From the NCBI GenBank assembly GCA_047967505.1, contig CM106541.1: a DNA stretch of 64,000 nucleotides; one strand, written 5' to 3'. Below, piece after piece: positions 12,201 to 21,340 of the stretch. The notes below the pieces were generated by a model. That model was not told the DNA's origin and did no database searches. It saw only the letters and a program-made list of their open reading frames with translations. The stretch is from Dipteris shenzhenensis. Taxonomy: Eukaryota; Polypodiophyta; Polypodiopsida; Gleicheniales. Position 1 is the first letter of the stretch; the number at the start of each line of letters is the position of its first letter. The position numbers and the translations under genes are program-made.

Positions 12201-12882
12201 GAAGTATCGCTAGTTGCATAGACACACAAAAATTTCCCCAGAGAGGACGCGAGAATACAAAGAAAGCATCTTTCCTGGCGCATCCACGTCCCTGAAACCC
12301 TTCGTGCGGTAGGTGGCAGCTGCCTTTAATATTTACGTTAAAACGCAACCCCTAAATCCCACTAACTACAAGTTGCCATTCGAAAAATGGAAAAAAATCG
12401 ACAGTTTCAACGGCCTCTTCCAAACATATGTCTTGACTAAAGAAGGAAGGAGAGGGGGAAGGCATTTACCTCTATTTTCCAAAGTTTGTTCTCCACTTTG
12501 ACCTGGGGCAGCGCATCAACACGACAAGAACAGAAGCCGTTAACAAAAGTCACAGCAGTACTGTAACGCTAAAGAGGGATATAACGTCGCCCACCTTCTC
12601 TGCACCGGTGCCGTACATTTCTCGAAGCAACGCCATGATCAGAGTCTTTTTACCTGCTCCCGAAGGCCCATAGAAAAGAAGGTGAGGGCAGTCACCTTGA
12701 GAAATCTGGCCATCAGAGAACCACGATTAACGCTACAGGAGACTGCCATGGAAACTGGGTTGCCAAAAACGAAGGCATGAGAGAATCGAAAGAGTTACCA
12801 GTTCCTTGAGGTGCTGGGCTTCAAGTGTGTGAACCATCATCTTGTCCAAGGAGTGAGGTCGATACTTATCCACCCACAACAT
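65..12882 (-). CDS. RFC3: Replication factor C subunit 3 gene, exons 1-4 (5' part only)
   Basis: RFC3 is a small AAA+ subunit of the replication factor C clamp loader, which opens and loads PCNA at primer-template junctions in the nucleus. Four exons on the minus strand join in frame to the first 132 residues of a family about 350 residues long. Exon 1 gives the N-terminal WVDKYRP box. Exon 2 gives the Walker A loop GPSGAGKKT; the GKK version separates this subunit from the other small RFC subunits. Exon 4 gives the family signature with SNYH and NPSDAG, followed by DRYVVQE. All introns begin GT and end AG. Introns 1 and 2 are only 93 and 92 bp, while intron 3 is 12,236 bp. The gene leaves the window at position 1, so Walker B and the C-terminal part are not seen. 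No stop or frameshift lies in the exons, so it looks functional. Identification comes from motif recall, not a search. Confidence 0.93.
1491..1692. repeat. 100 bp tandem duplication
   Basis: Two adjacent copies start with GCCCTGTCAACAGCCC at 1,491 and 1,591 and run to AAAATGGAATGCC. I see one mismatch (CACCC against CATCC), so the duplication is recent. It lies in RFC3 intron 3. Confidence 0.9.
4838..5110 (+). repeat. Copia-1 5' LTR
   Basis: 273 bp, TG...CA. It contains a pair of near-palindromic ATAGTCCTATGTG and TTAGTCCTAGG stretches and ends in a CT-rich tract before CGTTACTTCA. It differs from the 3' LTR at four sites: CTATA/CTATG, GGACAC/GGATAC, and two in GACTCATCATG/GACTCGTCCTG. Confidence 0.95.
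5112..5123 (+). other. Copia-1 primer binding site (tRNA-iMet)
   Basis: TGGTATCAGAGC, one base after the 5' LTR. It is the complement of the 3' end of plant initiator methionine tRNA, the usual copia primer. Confidence 0.92.
5217..5620 (+). repeat. GTAC-saturated segment in the Copia-1 leader
   Basis: I count 30 GTAC tetramers in about 404 bp, against about 1.6 expected by chance. Most are in CGTAC or GTACG context, with several local direct repeats such as CGTAGGAGTACAAG at about 5,447 and 5,502. It lies between the primer site and gag. The next 500 bp (5,640-6,120) changes to repeats built on ATTTGGGGCTTTTGC and GACATT, so the untranslated leader has two unlike halves. Function unknown. 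Confidence 0.85.
6158..7256 (+). pseudogene. Copia-1 gag, broken
   Basis: Gag forms the capsid of the retrotransposon particle. The start [15 protein letters not shown] at 6,158 is followed by a copia-type gag domain with [13 protein letters not shown], then the helical part with [20 protein letters not shown] zinc knuckle, [14 protein letters not shown], lies near 7,020-7,065. Breaks: a frameshift near 6,270, best explained by two lost bases where HV reads into EYCFWG; an in-frame TAG at 6,543-6,545 where relatives have a sense codon, probably Gln; and a final stop just before the protease caused by a one-base gain near 7,253. It would have been one reading frame with pol. Confidence 0.88.
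7257..10444 (+). pseudogene. Copia-1 pol: protease, integrase, RT, RNase H
   Basis: The frame stays open for about 1,000 codons. Protease has the catalytic DSGAS at 7,261. The integrase zinc region has [10 protein letters not shown] and CEGCLLGK (7,660-7,800). The integrase core carries acidic residues in [14 protein letters not shown] and SERKNR; the glycine usual in QQNG is proline here ([11 protein letters not shown]). RT has [32 protein letters not shown], the catalytic YVDDM (9,496) and [13 protein letters not shown]. RNase H has YTDSDWVG and EAEYRA. A +1 shift between about 10,175 and 10,200 moves the last part, [13 protein letters not shown] through [12 protein letters not shown], to another frame, which ends at 10,444. 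Apart from this shift the domains are intact, which fits a young copy. Confidence 0.93.
10562..10570 (+). other. Copia-1 polypurine tract
   Basis: GGAGGGGGG, followed by TT and the first base of the 3' LTR at 10,573. This is the normal plus-strand priming site. Confidence 0.85.
10573..10845 (+). repeat. Copia-1 3' LTR
   Basis: 273 bp copy of the 5' LTR with four substitutions, ending CTTCA, followed directly by the target duplication ATGAC. It starts two bases after the polypurine tract. Confidence 0.95.
12470..12502 (-). CDS. RFC3: RFC3 exon 3, a 33 nt micro-exon
   Basis: Eleven codons, [11 protein letters not shown], flanked by an acceptor ending CCCCAG and a donor GAG/GTAAAT. It supplies exactly the short segment that plant RFC3 proteins have between AEK and AGTR, and phase 0 fits on both sides. 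It is too short to show as an open frame and was found by looking for the missing peptide on the minus strand. Confidence 0.88.
12595..12705 (-). CDS. RFC3: RFC3 exon 2, Walker A
   Basis: 37 codons, phase 0 at both ends, reading from [10 protein letters not shown] through the ATP-binding loop GPSGAGKKT to GTGAEK. The acceptor is CCAG before 12,705 and the donor is AAG/GTGGGC at 12,594. The AAA+ P-loop binds ATP for clamp opening. Residue order matches the RFC3 family without gaps across the junction with exon 1. Confidence 0.93.
12799..12882 (-). CDS. RFC3: RFC3 exon 1 with start codon
   Basis: 28 codons beginning MLWVDKYRP, the conserved N-terminal RFC box, and ending HLKEL. The ATG at 12,882-12,880 is chosen because plant homologues begin at this residue and no upstream in-frame extension is needed. 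The donor site GTAACT starts at 12,798. Phase at the junction is 0. Confidence 0.92.
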
Positions 12883-13060
12883 GATGATAGGAGTTGGAGC
12901 TGAAGAGAGCTAGAGCGCCCTTAGCTGGGGTGATTTGCGCTCTCTCTGGTTGTCTCGCTCGAAGCAATGGCGGGAGAGTTCAAATGGATTAAGTAGCTAT
13001 GCAATGGGATTATAACACTCTATTTCGGCTGTTTGAGGTGGCAGTCACATGCTACATGGG
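12883..13060 (-). promoter_or_regulatory. RFC3 upstream region with E2F-like core
   Basis: The sequence just 5' of the RFC3 start codon contains, on the minus strand, TCCCGCC at 12,975-12,969, about 90 nt from the ATG, and a CT/GA-rich leader. E2F sites of the TTTCCCGC type drive S-phase genes, including RFC subunits, in plants. The match here is only to the core, so this is a weak call. No clear TATA box was found. Confidence 0.3.
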
Positions 13061-14813
13061 GTAGGGAAGGGCCAATGGGAGTCCTTTCCATGAAGGAAGC
13101 CCGGGAGGTTGGGAGCCACATTTCTGCCGGATTCCAATCGGGAAAAGTGGCATTGGCGATAATGTGGCATGAATTTCCTGGTTAAGATTTGCAGGAAGTT
13201 TGTAGGTGTACATTCTAAGAATTAGGCAATCTTGAATGGATGACTGAGATTAGATCTCAGCCGCCGCCAATGACCTTGATGTACATGGGAATGGGCCAGG
13301 GGAGGACTTTTCTTTCACAGGAAAGTCCTGGAATTATGGCAAACTGCCGGAGCTAGTTTCTAAAGTCTTTTCGACCGGACATCTGGCCACAGTTCATTCC
13401 CTCACGTTTAGTTAGAATATGGTAAGTTGAAATTTGGGGGCCAGATTCCTTCTTTGCATGTGGCTCAATCGAAAGAGATTAAATCTCCACCGACCTTGGA
13501 CCTTTACGTAAATGGAGGCCTAACCAAACTCTTCCCAATTATATGGCCAGATCAATGTTTCAATCAAATTTGGGCAAATTTTGGAAGTTTGGAGGATATC
13601 AATTTGGGGCACGGACCGTGCACAATCATTGCCCTACAAGTTCAAGGGTGGAGGATATCAGCTTGAGGCGCGCCTCATTGCCCTACAAGCCTAAGGGTGT
13701 GTCATATTGCACAAGAGCCAAACACAGTCCACTTGAGAAGGTGAAATAAAAGGGCCAAGGTGCCCACTTACGCACAAAGTTGTAGCCGATATTCCATGCT
13801 TTAACATGTGCACCCATAAGGCACCCACTACTAGACTATTTGTATGCCCTACAGGCTGGCTCAAAATAACGAAATACAACATTGATGGTGATACACCACC
13901 AACACAAATTTGAAACATTTGTGCAATTCAATTCAAATATTGCAAACATCAATCCATGCAAGCAACAATGGATGAACTAATCATTGAAGCTCTCTTTCCC
14001 TCCTCCCCTTCACACATTTTATAGGACCCAAACTTTGAAGCACATTTTGGACCATCAACACGACCACAGAACCAATGAGAGATTTGTGAGTGCAAGTGTT
14101 ATTTGACTAAGAGACAACTATCAATTGCACACCTTCTATGCATGTCAATGCTAAGGACCCTATTCACAAGGCCCAAAACTGAACTATACCAATCACCAAA
14201 TACCTTCCCAACTCATCCATTGTTGAACTCCTTGGAACACTATCCAATTCCCCCCCACAAGAGGATGGTGCCATGCTTTTCTCCTCTCCCTAATGGCAAA
14301 GTGTGTCTAATGCCCTATCACTAACTTCCTTCCTCACACTCTGGGATTACAACGTGTGTTTATCAACACAATCCCTTCCCTAAAATGTCCCATATTCTCT
14401 AATGTCATGCCACTATCTTCCATCAACACCCATCGATTGGCCCCCCTCATTTGTCATCCCCTACCTGTCACTTTTCCCCTAGTCTGTTGTCCCCTACATG
14501 TCACTTTCCCCATGTCACTGGATAGAGCGCTAAAGGATGCCAATAATGGAGTGTTGATTCAAAAGGTATAGGATGATGACATTTGCAATTGCGACTTGGA
14601 TGGATAGCTTTACCACTGCTACTATGACTCTCACTATCAAGGAGGAGAAGGGTGTCTTATAATGGTGCTTCCAAATGCAAGGGAGTGTTGATGGAATCTA
14701 CCTAGCCAAATTGAATCTCAAGGTTTTTGAGATGTGCTAGACTTTATAGACTTTACTTGAAAATAAAAAAGAATTGTTGGGATTACTTTTGGAAATGTTG
14801 CTAAAGTCTATGT
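13061..14813. other. No gene recognised
   Basis: Anonymous sequence between the RFC3 promoter and the gypsy remnant. The only structure seen is a diverged duplication of about 50 bp at 13,592-13,699, in which GAGGATATCA and ATTGCCCTACAAG recur twice. Confidence 0.6.
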
Positions 14814-14929
14814 TCAGAGTGTCTTCAGACAAGTGAAAAACACAAACATGTCTCCACTCCTGACAACAAGGTGCCAGCAGTCAGAGTATAATCCGAAAGT
14901 AATCGGACATACTGCCACCCTCTTTAACT

Positions 14930-15257
14930 TGTCAATCTCCTCTTTGACCAGCTTGGCATAATTTGGATTCATTCTATATCTGCTTTGTATGATTGGTACT
15001 GCATCAGTTTTCAGATCGATTCTATGTTGGCAAAATTTAGGATCTACCCCCTTCATATTAGTGTAGTGCCATACAAAAATATCTTTGTACTGCATCAATA
15101 ATTCTTTGAGTGCCATTTTAAAAGGTGGAGAGAGATTTGTGCTTACCATAACTGGTTGTGGGTTGTCACTGTTTCCCAAGTTCATCTCCTCGAAGTCATC
15201 CGGCCTGACCTTGGCACTTTTTTGCATATGTTCTTCAAATTGTATTTCTGCTTCCAT
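14930..15257 (-). pseudogene. Gypsy-A start of reverse transcriptase
   Basis: LKELLMQYKDIFVWHYTNMKG, then HRIDLKTDAVPIIQSRYRMN and YAKLVKEEIDKL. This is the conserved lead-in to plant gypsy RT. After EEIDKLKRV the similarity stops abruptly, before any catalytic motif, so the element is cut here. Confidence 0.82.
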
Positions 15258-15502
15258 GATTGTCTCATCTATTGAATTAGAGGTGATATACCCTGGTGCA
15301 TCATCTTTGCTTACATTAGTAGCCTCTGTTGTATATTTTTATGTGAAAACTTGATTCAACTGGTTTCTAACTTTGTTCGTTCTACAGCAGTCGGATCTGT
15401 GTCGGAATGTTGTATCTGCTGATTTGGACCTGTATATTGATCAATAATCTTAATAACATCAATTTCAAAAATAGGATATACAATGGGGTTTCTTCTGAGG
15501 AA

Positions 15503-15812
15503 AATTTCATCCTCATAAAAATCTGGTCCCTTGAAAAGGTGAATGTCCTGAATATCAATGGAGGATGTAGAGTAGCATGGGGTAATTCTGATATGGTCCT
15601 GAAAATCTTTTCCGTAATCTTCAAGGTATTTGTCCACATCAGATGAAGACCCTACCCATAAGCCGAATGCATCATCAATGTAGCGCCTGTAATATAACAG
15701 CTCTGAACGAGGCTGTTTAACTTCTTGCATGTTCTCCATGTGACAAAGGAAAAGGCAAGCATAAACCATGGCAAAGTTGCTTCCCATAGCTGTTCCTCTT
15801 ATCTGATGCCCG
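15503..15812 (-). pseudogene. Penelope-like reverse transcriptase core
   Basis: About 100 residues: GTAMGSNFAMVYACLFLCHM, then LLYYRRYIDDAFGLW with the catalytic YIDD at 15,679-15,668, then DIHLFKGPDFYEDEI. The QIRGTAMG...YACLF block just before YIDD, and an (F/L)KG block after it, are characteristic of Penelope-like element RT. Ty3/gypsy RT has different blocks here. The start of RT, the thumb and the GIY-YIG endonuclease are absent. It sits between gypsy protease and gypsy RT on the same strand, and the gypsy-like linker seems to resume after FLRRNPIVYPIFEIDV. Conifers are known to carry Penelope-like elements. Either a fragment inserted here or a recombination chimera. Confidence 0.62.
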
Positions 15813-16545
15813 AATCAAAGTCTAGAATCATATTGATTCCCTTTGCTTGCAGTGGCTGTGTTTTTCTTGGAAAACACCTTCTGGAGGATAGGTTGATCTT
15901 GACTTTCTTTTTCCCTTTCCTGATAGTGATTCTCTCTGAGCCCCAGTCTTGCTTGACCTTGGCAGCTCTTAACCATGGCCTACCCAATAGCATTGAGTAA
16001 GAATCCTTTTCCTCCATTTGGAGCACTACAAATGTGACTATGAATGTTAGTCCCATGATTGTAATCTCTTGCCCTCTCAATATTCCAAGAGGTTGAATTC
16101 TCCTATGGTCAACCATCCTCACCTAGAATGGTGTTGGAACCAATTCATTGTAGCAAATTTTTTTGAATATATCTGCTGATAGGATATTGACACTTGAGCC
16201 TCCATCAACCAAAACTTCTGGAATCCTCTGTCTTTTGTAGTCTACATCAATGAGTGGTACTTGGTAGTCCACATCTTCAACTATCGATGTGTAAATATCT
16301 AGAGTTTCCTCCTCCTCATTACTTAGTTGTTCAACCTTTGTTGGATGTGACTCTTCTGGATGCAATCTCTTACAAATTTGATGTTTGAAAGCTGGAACCA
16401 AGTTTAGTAGTTGATCAAGAGTAATTTGTACCTTGGCATCCATAAAGAGTGTGTTGTCTTCATTTTTCATGCTCGTGTCTTGTTGCATCTCTTGGGCCCT
16501 TGTCGTAGTATCCTCACTTCTTGGAGTTGTTTTGGCATGTATCAT
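15799..16545 (-). pseudogene. Gypsy-A retropepsin-like protease
   Basis: The retropepsin active-site stretch VLVDGGSSVNIL sits near 16,190, and the second half carries YSMLLGRPWLRAAKVKQDW, the hydrophobic-Gly-Arg-Pro-Trp motif of plant gypsy proteases. A stop at 16,123 splits it into two frames-worth of sequence in the same order. The active-site Asp is present (DGG in place of DTG or DSG). Confidence 0.78.
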
Positions 16546-16876
16546 AGTCCGTGGTTTTGTCTATGCAGTCGTATTCCGTAATTCTGGGAACTTTGACGTT
16601 GTTCCAACCTGAGAGTTTTTCTGTTTTAAGCATTTTCCGTATGTTGGCTCTTCCTTGGAACCTACCCTAATGTATTGCTACTACATTCTAAATCTATGGC
16701 TTGATTTTTGTGTTGTTGTTGTTGTTGTGCAGGCGGACTTCGAACTACAGTCGACTCTATTTGTACTGTATTATCCCTTTGCCTTTGTTAGTCAAGTGTT
16801 CTTTTCTGACATCTTGTGAGGCGTTGTTCTCTAGCACTTGTTGCAATGCTTTGTTCCTGGTCTCTATTTGATTTGG

Positions 16877-17197
16877 CTAGTTCATTGGCTTGGCTGTTTC
16901 CCTTGGGGCATCTCCTAGCCTTGGTAATGGCTTTGTATTCTTGGACCTCGTAACTGCCAAAGCCTGAATATTTCTCTGATTATGTTGATTGTTGTGGTTG
17001 TACTCCTGATTGATGGGTTCTAGGTAGACCATATGTACTCCTACAAGAGGCTGTTGTTTGCTAGTGATTTTGATTGGTCCTTCCATCGATTGAACAATGG
17101 GTATACCTCTTTCCTCCCTGTGCTTGCACCAAAGCTCACACGGTGGACCTTGCCTATGGCCATCCATACCACAGTAGGTGCAAGCTTGGTCTTGCAT
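16877..17197 (-). pseudogene. Gypsy-A Cys/His segment between gag and protease
   Basis: Contains CTYCGMDGHRQGPPC, the place where a nucleocapsid zinc knuckle is expected. The spacing CX2CX4H is right but the last Cys is one residue late. It is followed by polar Asn/Gln-rich sequence. Confidence 0.5.
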
Positions 17198-17431
17198 TTG
17201 CCTTTGCTACTGGTTCCCCCATGGTTGTTGATTGGGCCTTCTTGGGACTGCATTTTGATACCTTTGTTGTGTTGGTCTTGCCACTGTTATTTGATTAGTA
17301 GGTATTGCTGGTGCTTGATTCTATTGTTGTTGTTGAATGTAAGGTGGTACTCTCCCTCTGTAATTGGGGTTATACCAACATCTCTTGTTGTCATGACTGT
17401 CCTTTTTGCAGAATTCACATGGAACATTTTG

Positions 17432-17719
17432 TTATTGTGGGGGTGGCTTTAAGCTTTGTAGCTGGTCTTTAATCATCTTCTCCAACTTGAAGATTTTGTA
17501 TCCTGTCTTTTTTGCTATGGATTTTTCTTTCTTCTTTTTCTTGGAGTGTTCCTCATCATCCTCATCATTTCCTGATGAGTCGTCTTCCTCATCTTCAGTA
17601 TCTTCTTCTGCTTCACTCTTTGTATGTCTCTGAGTCTGTCTCTGAATCTGAATGTCATTTATTTTTTGTCTTCTTGGATCTTGATGTTGTACCAAGTCTT
17701 CTCTCTGCCCGCTTGGCAC
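17432..17719 (-). pseudogene. Gypsy-A charged linker
   Basis: 95 residues with an acidic run SEAEEDTEDEEDDSSGNDED followed by SKKKKKEKSIAKK. Acid-then-base linkers of this kind occur after the gag domain in plant gypsy polyproteins. No catalytic motif. Confidence 0.45.
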
Positions 17720-17870
17720 CGTATTGTTAAAATCATTTGCTCCTCCAAGCTGGTCCCTGCTAGCTAGCAGTTCTCAGTTTCTTGTTTAATCCTTTGCAAA
17801 AATAGTCTCCTAGTTGCTCTTGGGTGGGTCTTTGGTTTGCTGTTAGCCTTCTATTGAGGTTTCTAAACAT

Positions 17871-18293
17871 CTATGAATAGTCCTCAACCATGAGGTCTTT
17901 TTGCTTCATTGTTCTCAGTATATTCAAGATGTCCTCTAGTGTTTTTTCTTTCGTAAAACGACTTAAGAAAGCAATGTTTAATTCATCATAAGTGGCAAAA
18001 TGTGCAATACCATATTGCATAAACCAATTCATTGCTTTACCATTGAATGTTGCTGCAAATTGCTCCTTCTTGGTATCATCTGGTAGTTGTCCAAATCCAC
18101 TAGCTATCCACCTTGTCTCAAATTGCCCAACATGGCTATCAGGGTCTTGACCTTTCTTGCCAGTAAACTTTGCAACTTTGACCAATGGGTTTTGCATTTT
18201 TTGATGAGCTTGAGCTTGAACTTTGACAAGCTTCTTCTTCTTTTTTGGAGGTGGTGGGAGGGGATTGAAAGTCAGTTGTTTCCTTGTAGTCAC
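17871..18293 (-). pseudogene. Gypsy-A gag fragment
   Basis: 140 residues of the Retrotrans_gag type. The Lys-rich start PPPKKKKKLVKV is followed by FTGKKGQDPDSHVGQFETRW, then FNGKAMNWFMQYGI and FLSRFTKEKTLEDIL. In Ty3/gypsy this domain forms the capsid. It ends at a stop at 17,871 and continues decayed to the left. Confidence 0.8.
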
Positions 18294-19940
18294 AAAGGCA
18301 CTAGCTGCAATATTAGTGGCAAGTGTTCTTTGTAGTAATTCCTATGTTGGAGTGGATAGCATTAACGTTTCTAGCTCAGTTTTTGCCTCATGCACCTCTC
18401 GGTCATGTAGGGAATTATCAAAGGAGTTTGTCCCACTAGGGATATAATCAAGGTCGTGAAAGATATCTTATGGATCATTTGTTTGGGAAGCAGCCTCTAC
18501 CCGAGCTCTATTTCTTGTAAAATATGCAATACTAATATGGCAAGGCGATGTTTCCTCTTCGAAGCTATCCAACATGGGCTAGTCGTTCCATGAAAGGAAA
18601 GGAGAGAGGTGCGATTATAGTAGCTTACCGGGTGGTCGGAGTGCGCTCTTGTCAGCTAAGCTTTGCATGCTGATTTCACAGTGAAATTGTGATGTCAGTA
18701 CTGTGATCTTCTTTGCTGACCGTGATGTGTTGTGCTTGTTTTGGTGTCTTGTTTATGTTGCCGTCGTACATTGCTATTGCAATAGGATTCCAACTGCCAG
18801 CTATTCTTTGCTTGTTGTTGCTTTTGTCAAGGTCTTTGTTTGTGAGTTGTGGCTTGAAGCTTTGAACCTTGCTAGATTGAAACGATTGCTCCTGCAATTC
18901 ATGCTTAATGATAACTATATTGAGCCTCATCAAAGCTCGCTTTGGCAGAGTATTCCTTTACAATAAGGATGTGCACGTATTGACGAATTGTCAATGTGAG
19001 GTCTTCCTCTACTAGTGTATTCACTAGGATAGAGTTGAGCATTGCTCAAATACTACTACTTTCCGACACTGGCTACCATATGCAGTTTACGATGTTGTTT
19101 GTAATCATTGGCGTATTCGCCAACTTTTTGCATGCAAGTGTGATCCTATGACACTATTGGAAGCTTTGATGTTTTTGGAGTTGCAGTTTGTAGTTTCTCT
19201 ATTGATGTATCACGTCGTAATCAACAGTGTCGCTTGTTTTGTTGTGAGCAAAAACCGACAATTCTGAGTAGGAACGCTGATATTATGTTTTAGCAGAGAA
19301 TACATCAACTCAACAACTCTCCCCAGCAGGAGCTGTTACAAGGTTTATATAGCCATCTGAGATTAGTCCAACTATTATAAGGCAATAGTAAGTTTCAGAA
19401 TGTAACAGTCATAGTCCAAAACATTATGTGCTGGATCAGGCCACTAAGGAGTGCTGTTAGGGACAATTACAACTGTCCCTATAGTTACAAAATGATCCCA
19501 CTACTTTGTTCCAGTAACTCCCTCTTACCAAAGGTGTATTTATCCTATCCCATGGTAAGTGTCCACATGGGGTGGAGGCTATGCGTTCAATAGTCTGCTA
19601 GATTCTACAAACTTTATGTGATGGCAAAAGTTGGGGGGATAGCTTCCAAAGATGCCATCTATAACACGCTTTTTCAAATCAGTCGAAAACCTAGAGAACT
19701 CTATCTTGAATGCGAAGAAGTCTAAAGGTATCCATCTTGGTGAAGACAATGCATGAAAATTTGAAATTGTTGTATGATGAACACAAGTATCCCCCCTCTA
19801 ACATATGGAACATTGATGACACAAGAGTACATGGCAGCAAAGACAAGGAGATGTGATATACTATTTGAGCAGAGATTTGGAGGAAGGTGAAATAGAAGAA
19901 AGTGAAGTATCATAATCTAATTGGTCCCCCTCTATGTGCA
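18294..19940. other. No gene recognised
   Basis: Anonymous sequence. Parts at 19,220-19,700 look like retroelement flank, but I found no second copy in the window to prove an LTR. Confidence 0.5.
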
Positions 19941-19949
19941 AAGAGAGAG

Positions 19950-21340
19950 TTGCTTGGACACCCTTGCCCTTGTCTTTTGACTTAGGCTCTTGAATTGGAA
20001 TATCAGGGAGTGTTATCACGTGATCTTCATCATCGAAGATGACTCTCTACTCACCATAACCCTTCTTCATCATGGGATGTTAGAACTCATATCCATTGGT
20101 CTCCATGATGTATCTAATGAAGATACATTATATTGAGTCCAACTTCTTCCTCATCTAGTATGGGATGCTCAACAAATGGCTTTTTACTTGAATAAGCCTC
20201 CTCTAGCGTGACTTCATCTAATGCTTTAATCTTTGTCCGATTGAAGATGTGGATTGTAGTCAAAGTGGCCTCAACCTAACAAAGCGTCATAAGGTTCTTT
20301 TCCTACATCATGCTCCTTTCCACCCTCCTTTGCTTATGGAATGCCAACAAATCGTTACCAACATATTCTCCACCTTTGTCAATGCAAAGAGTTTTCAATT
20401 GTTACATATTCTCCTGCTCCACCTCTGCTGGCCATTCTTTAGACTTCCCAAAGGCATCTAACTTCTCCTTTAGAAAATATACCTATCCTGAAGGCTATAA
20501 TCATCTATAAATGTAAGAAAATACAAACCACCACTAAAGGACCTTGTGGACGTGCCACACAAGTCAAAGTCAGCTACTTCCAAAGATGTGATGCTTTATT
20601 TAGAGCTTTGTGTAATGGGGTCTCAATGTTCCTTACCCTCAAATCTACACTGTTCAATTAGAATAATGTGGGTGAAGCTTGGGAAGTCCTATGACCATAT
20701 TATTATAATACATCTCCTCCCATGCGATGAGAGGCACATGCACTGATATAATGCTTGTGCCACAATGCGCTTTCTAAATCTTGATCCCAAGACAAGAATT
20801 AATCAATCCAATATCAATCACCATCCTTAGTCCCTCGAGCAACTATGTCATTGTTCTAGTGATTTCTAAGTAGGACTTGCTTGTCATCAAATGTAGATCA
20901 TCGTGAAAAAGAGTTTTATGCACACCATCATGAATAGAAAAAGGAATAAAACCTCTCCCTTTAGTCAAACATTTTGAGTCATTGCAGATAATGACAACCA
21001 ACTCATGAGAAGCAAGTTCAAAGTCTTTAGAATAACTCCTTGTGTGGGGTCACGTGGTGTGTAGTTCCACTATCGATGTACATACCTTGGATCCTTTGAG
21101 CTAGATGCAAGTGTTACCTACATAACCTTACAAAGAGTAACTCATCCTTTATGCCATTTGTGGACTCTTCCTTTGGCTTGGCTATAGTAGAAGTTTGACT
21201 GTTTTGCATTGTTTGCCTACAACGTATAAAAATCCTTCATATAATTCTTGAGCTTCTAACAATAAAATCACATCACCCTCTTTTGATTGCTCTTTGAAGT
21301 GGAATCTCCTATGGACTTTCCACCTTTAGGTTTGTTCTTT
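19950..21340 (-). pseudogene. Old copia fossil: zinc knuckle to integrase
   Basis: Reading the minus strand with frameshifts and stops recovers copia order. A knuckle relic with KNYMKDFYT lies at about 21,230. Protease with YIDSGTTHHVTPHKELF is at about 21,030-21,080. The pre-integrase region has MVIGLPKLHPHYSN at about 20,680, and then DFDLCGTSTRS. The integrase core has FLTFIDDYS at 20,500, and DKGGEYVGNDLLAFHK spread over two frames near 20,360. The post-integrase region has KALDEVTLEEAYSSKKP at about 20,190. No frame exceeds a few dozen codons, so it is much older than Copia-1. RT and LTRs were not found. Confidence 0.72.

Larger units (their letters stand above)
234..12469 (-). other. 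RFC3 intron 3, 12,236 bp
   Basis: The intron runs from GTAAAT (12,469) to CAACAG (234). About half is the copia element at 4,838-10,845. Outside it I see no gene. 234-4,832 is anonymous sequence with a 100 bp tandem duplication at 1,491 and a 23 bp tandem duplication at 4,646-4,691. 10,851-12,469 is anonymous. Long introns filled with retroelements are typical of conifers. Confidence 0.88.
14920..18293 (-). mobile_element. Ty3/gypsy remnant (Gypsy-A), gag to start of RT
   Basis: On the minus strand the order is gag (18,293-17,871), charged linker (17,719-17,432), Cys/His segment (17,197-16,877), protease (16,545-15,799), linker, and the first part of RT (15,257-14,930). The rest of RT, RNase H and integrase are missing to the left. 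No LTR or target duplication was recognised. Every part is in a different or interrupted frame. A Penelope-like RT core lies inside at about 15,503-15,812. Confidence 0.8.

Noticed and set aside
12390-12450. Alternative small exon after a strong polypyrimidine tract
   Set aside because: Phase does not match exons 2 and 4, and the 12,470-12,502 exon supplies the whole missing peptide.
17033-17452. Plus-strand hydrophobic frame resembling membrane segments
   Set aside because: It is the reverse of the gypsy linker on the minus strand, where Gln/Asn codons read backwards as Leu/Val.
19220-19700. Possible LTR of the gypsy or copia fossil
   Set aside because: No partner copy, primer site or target duplication in the window.
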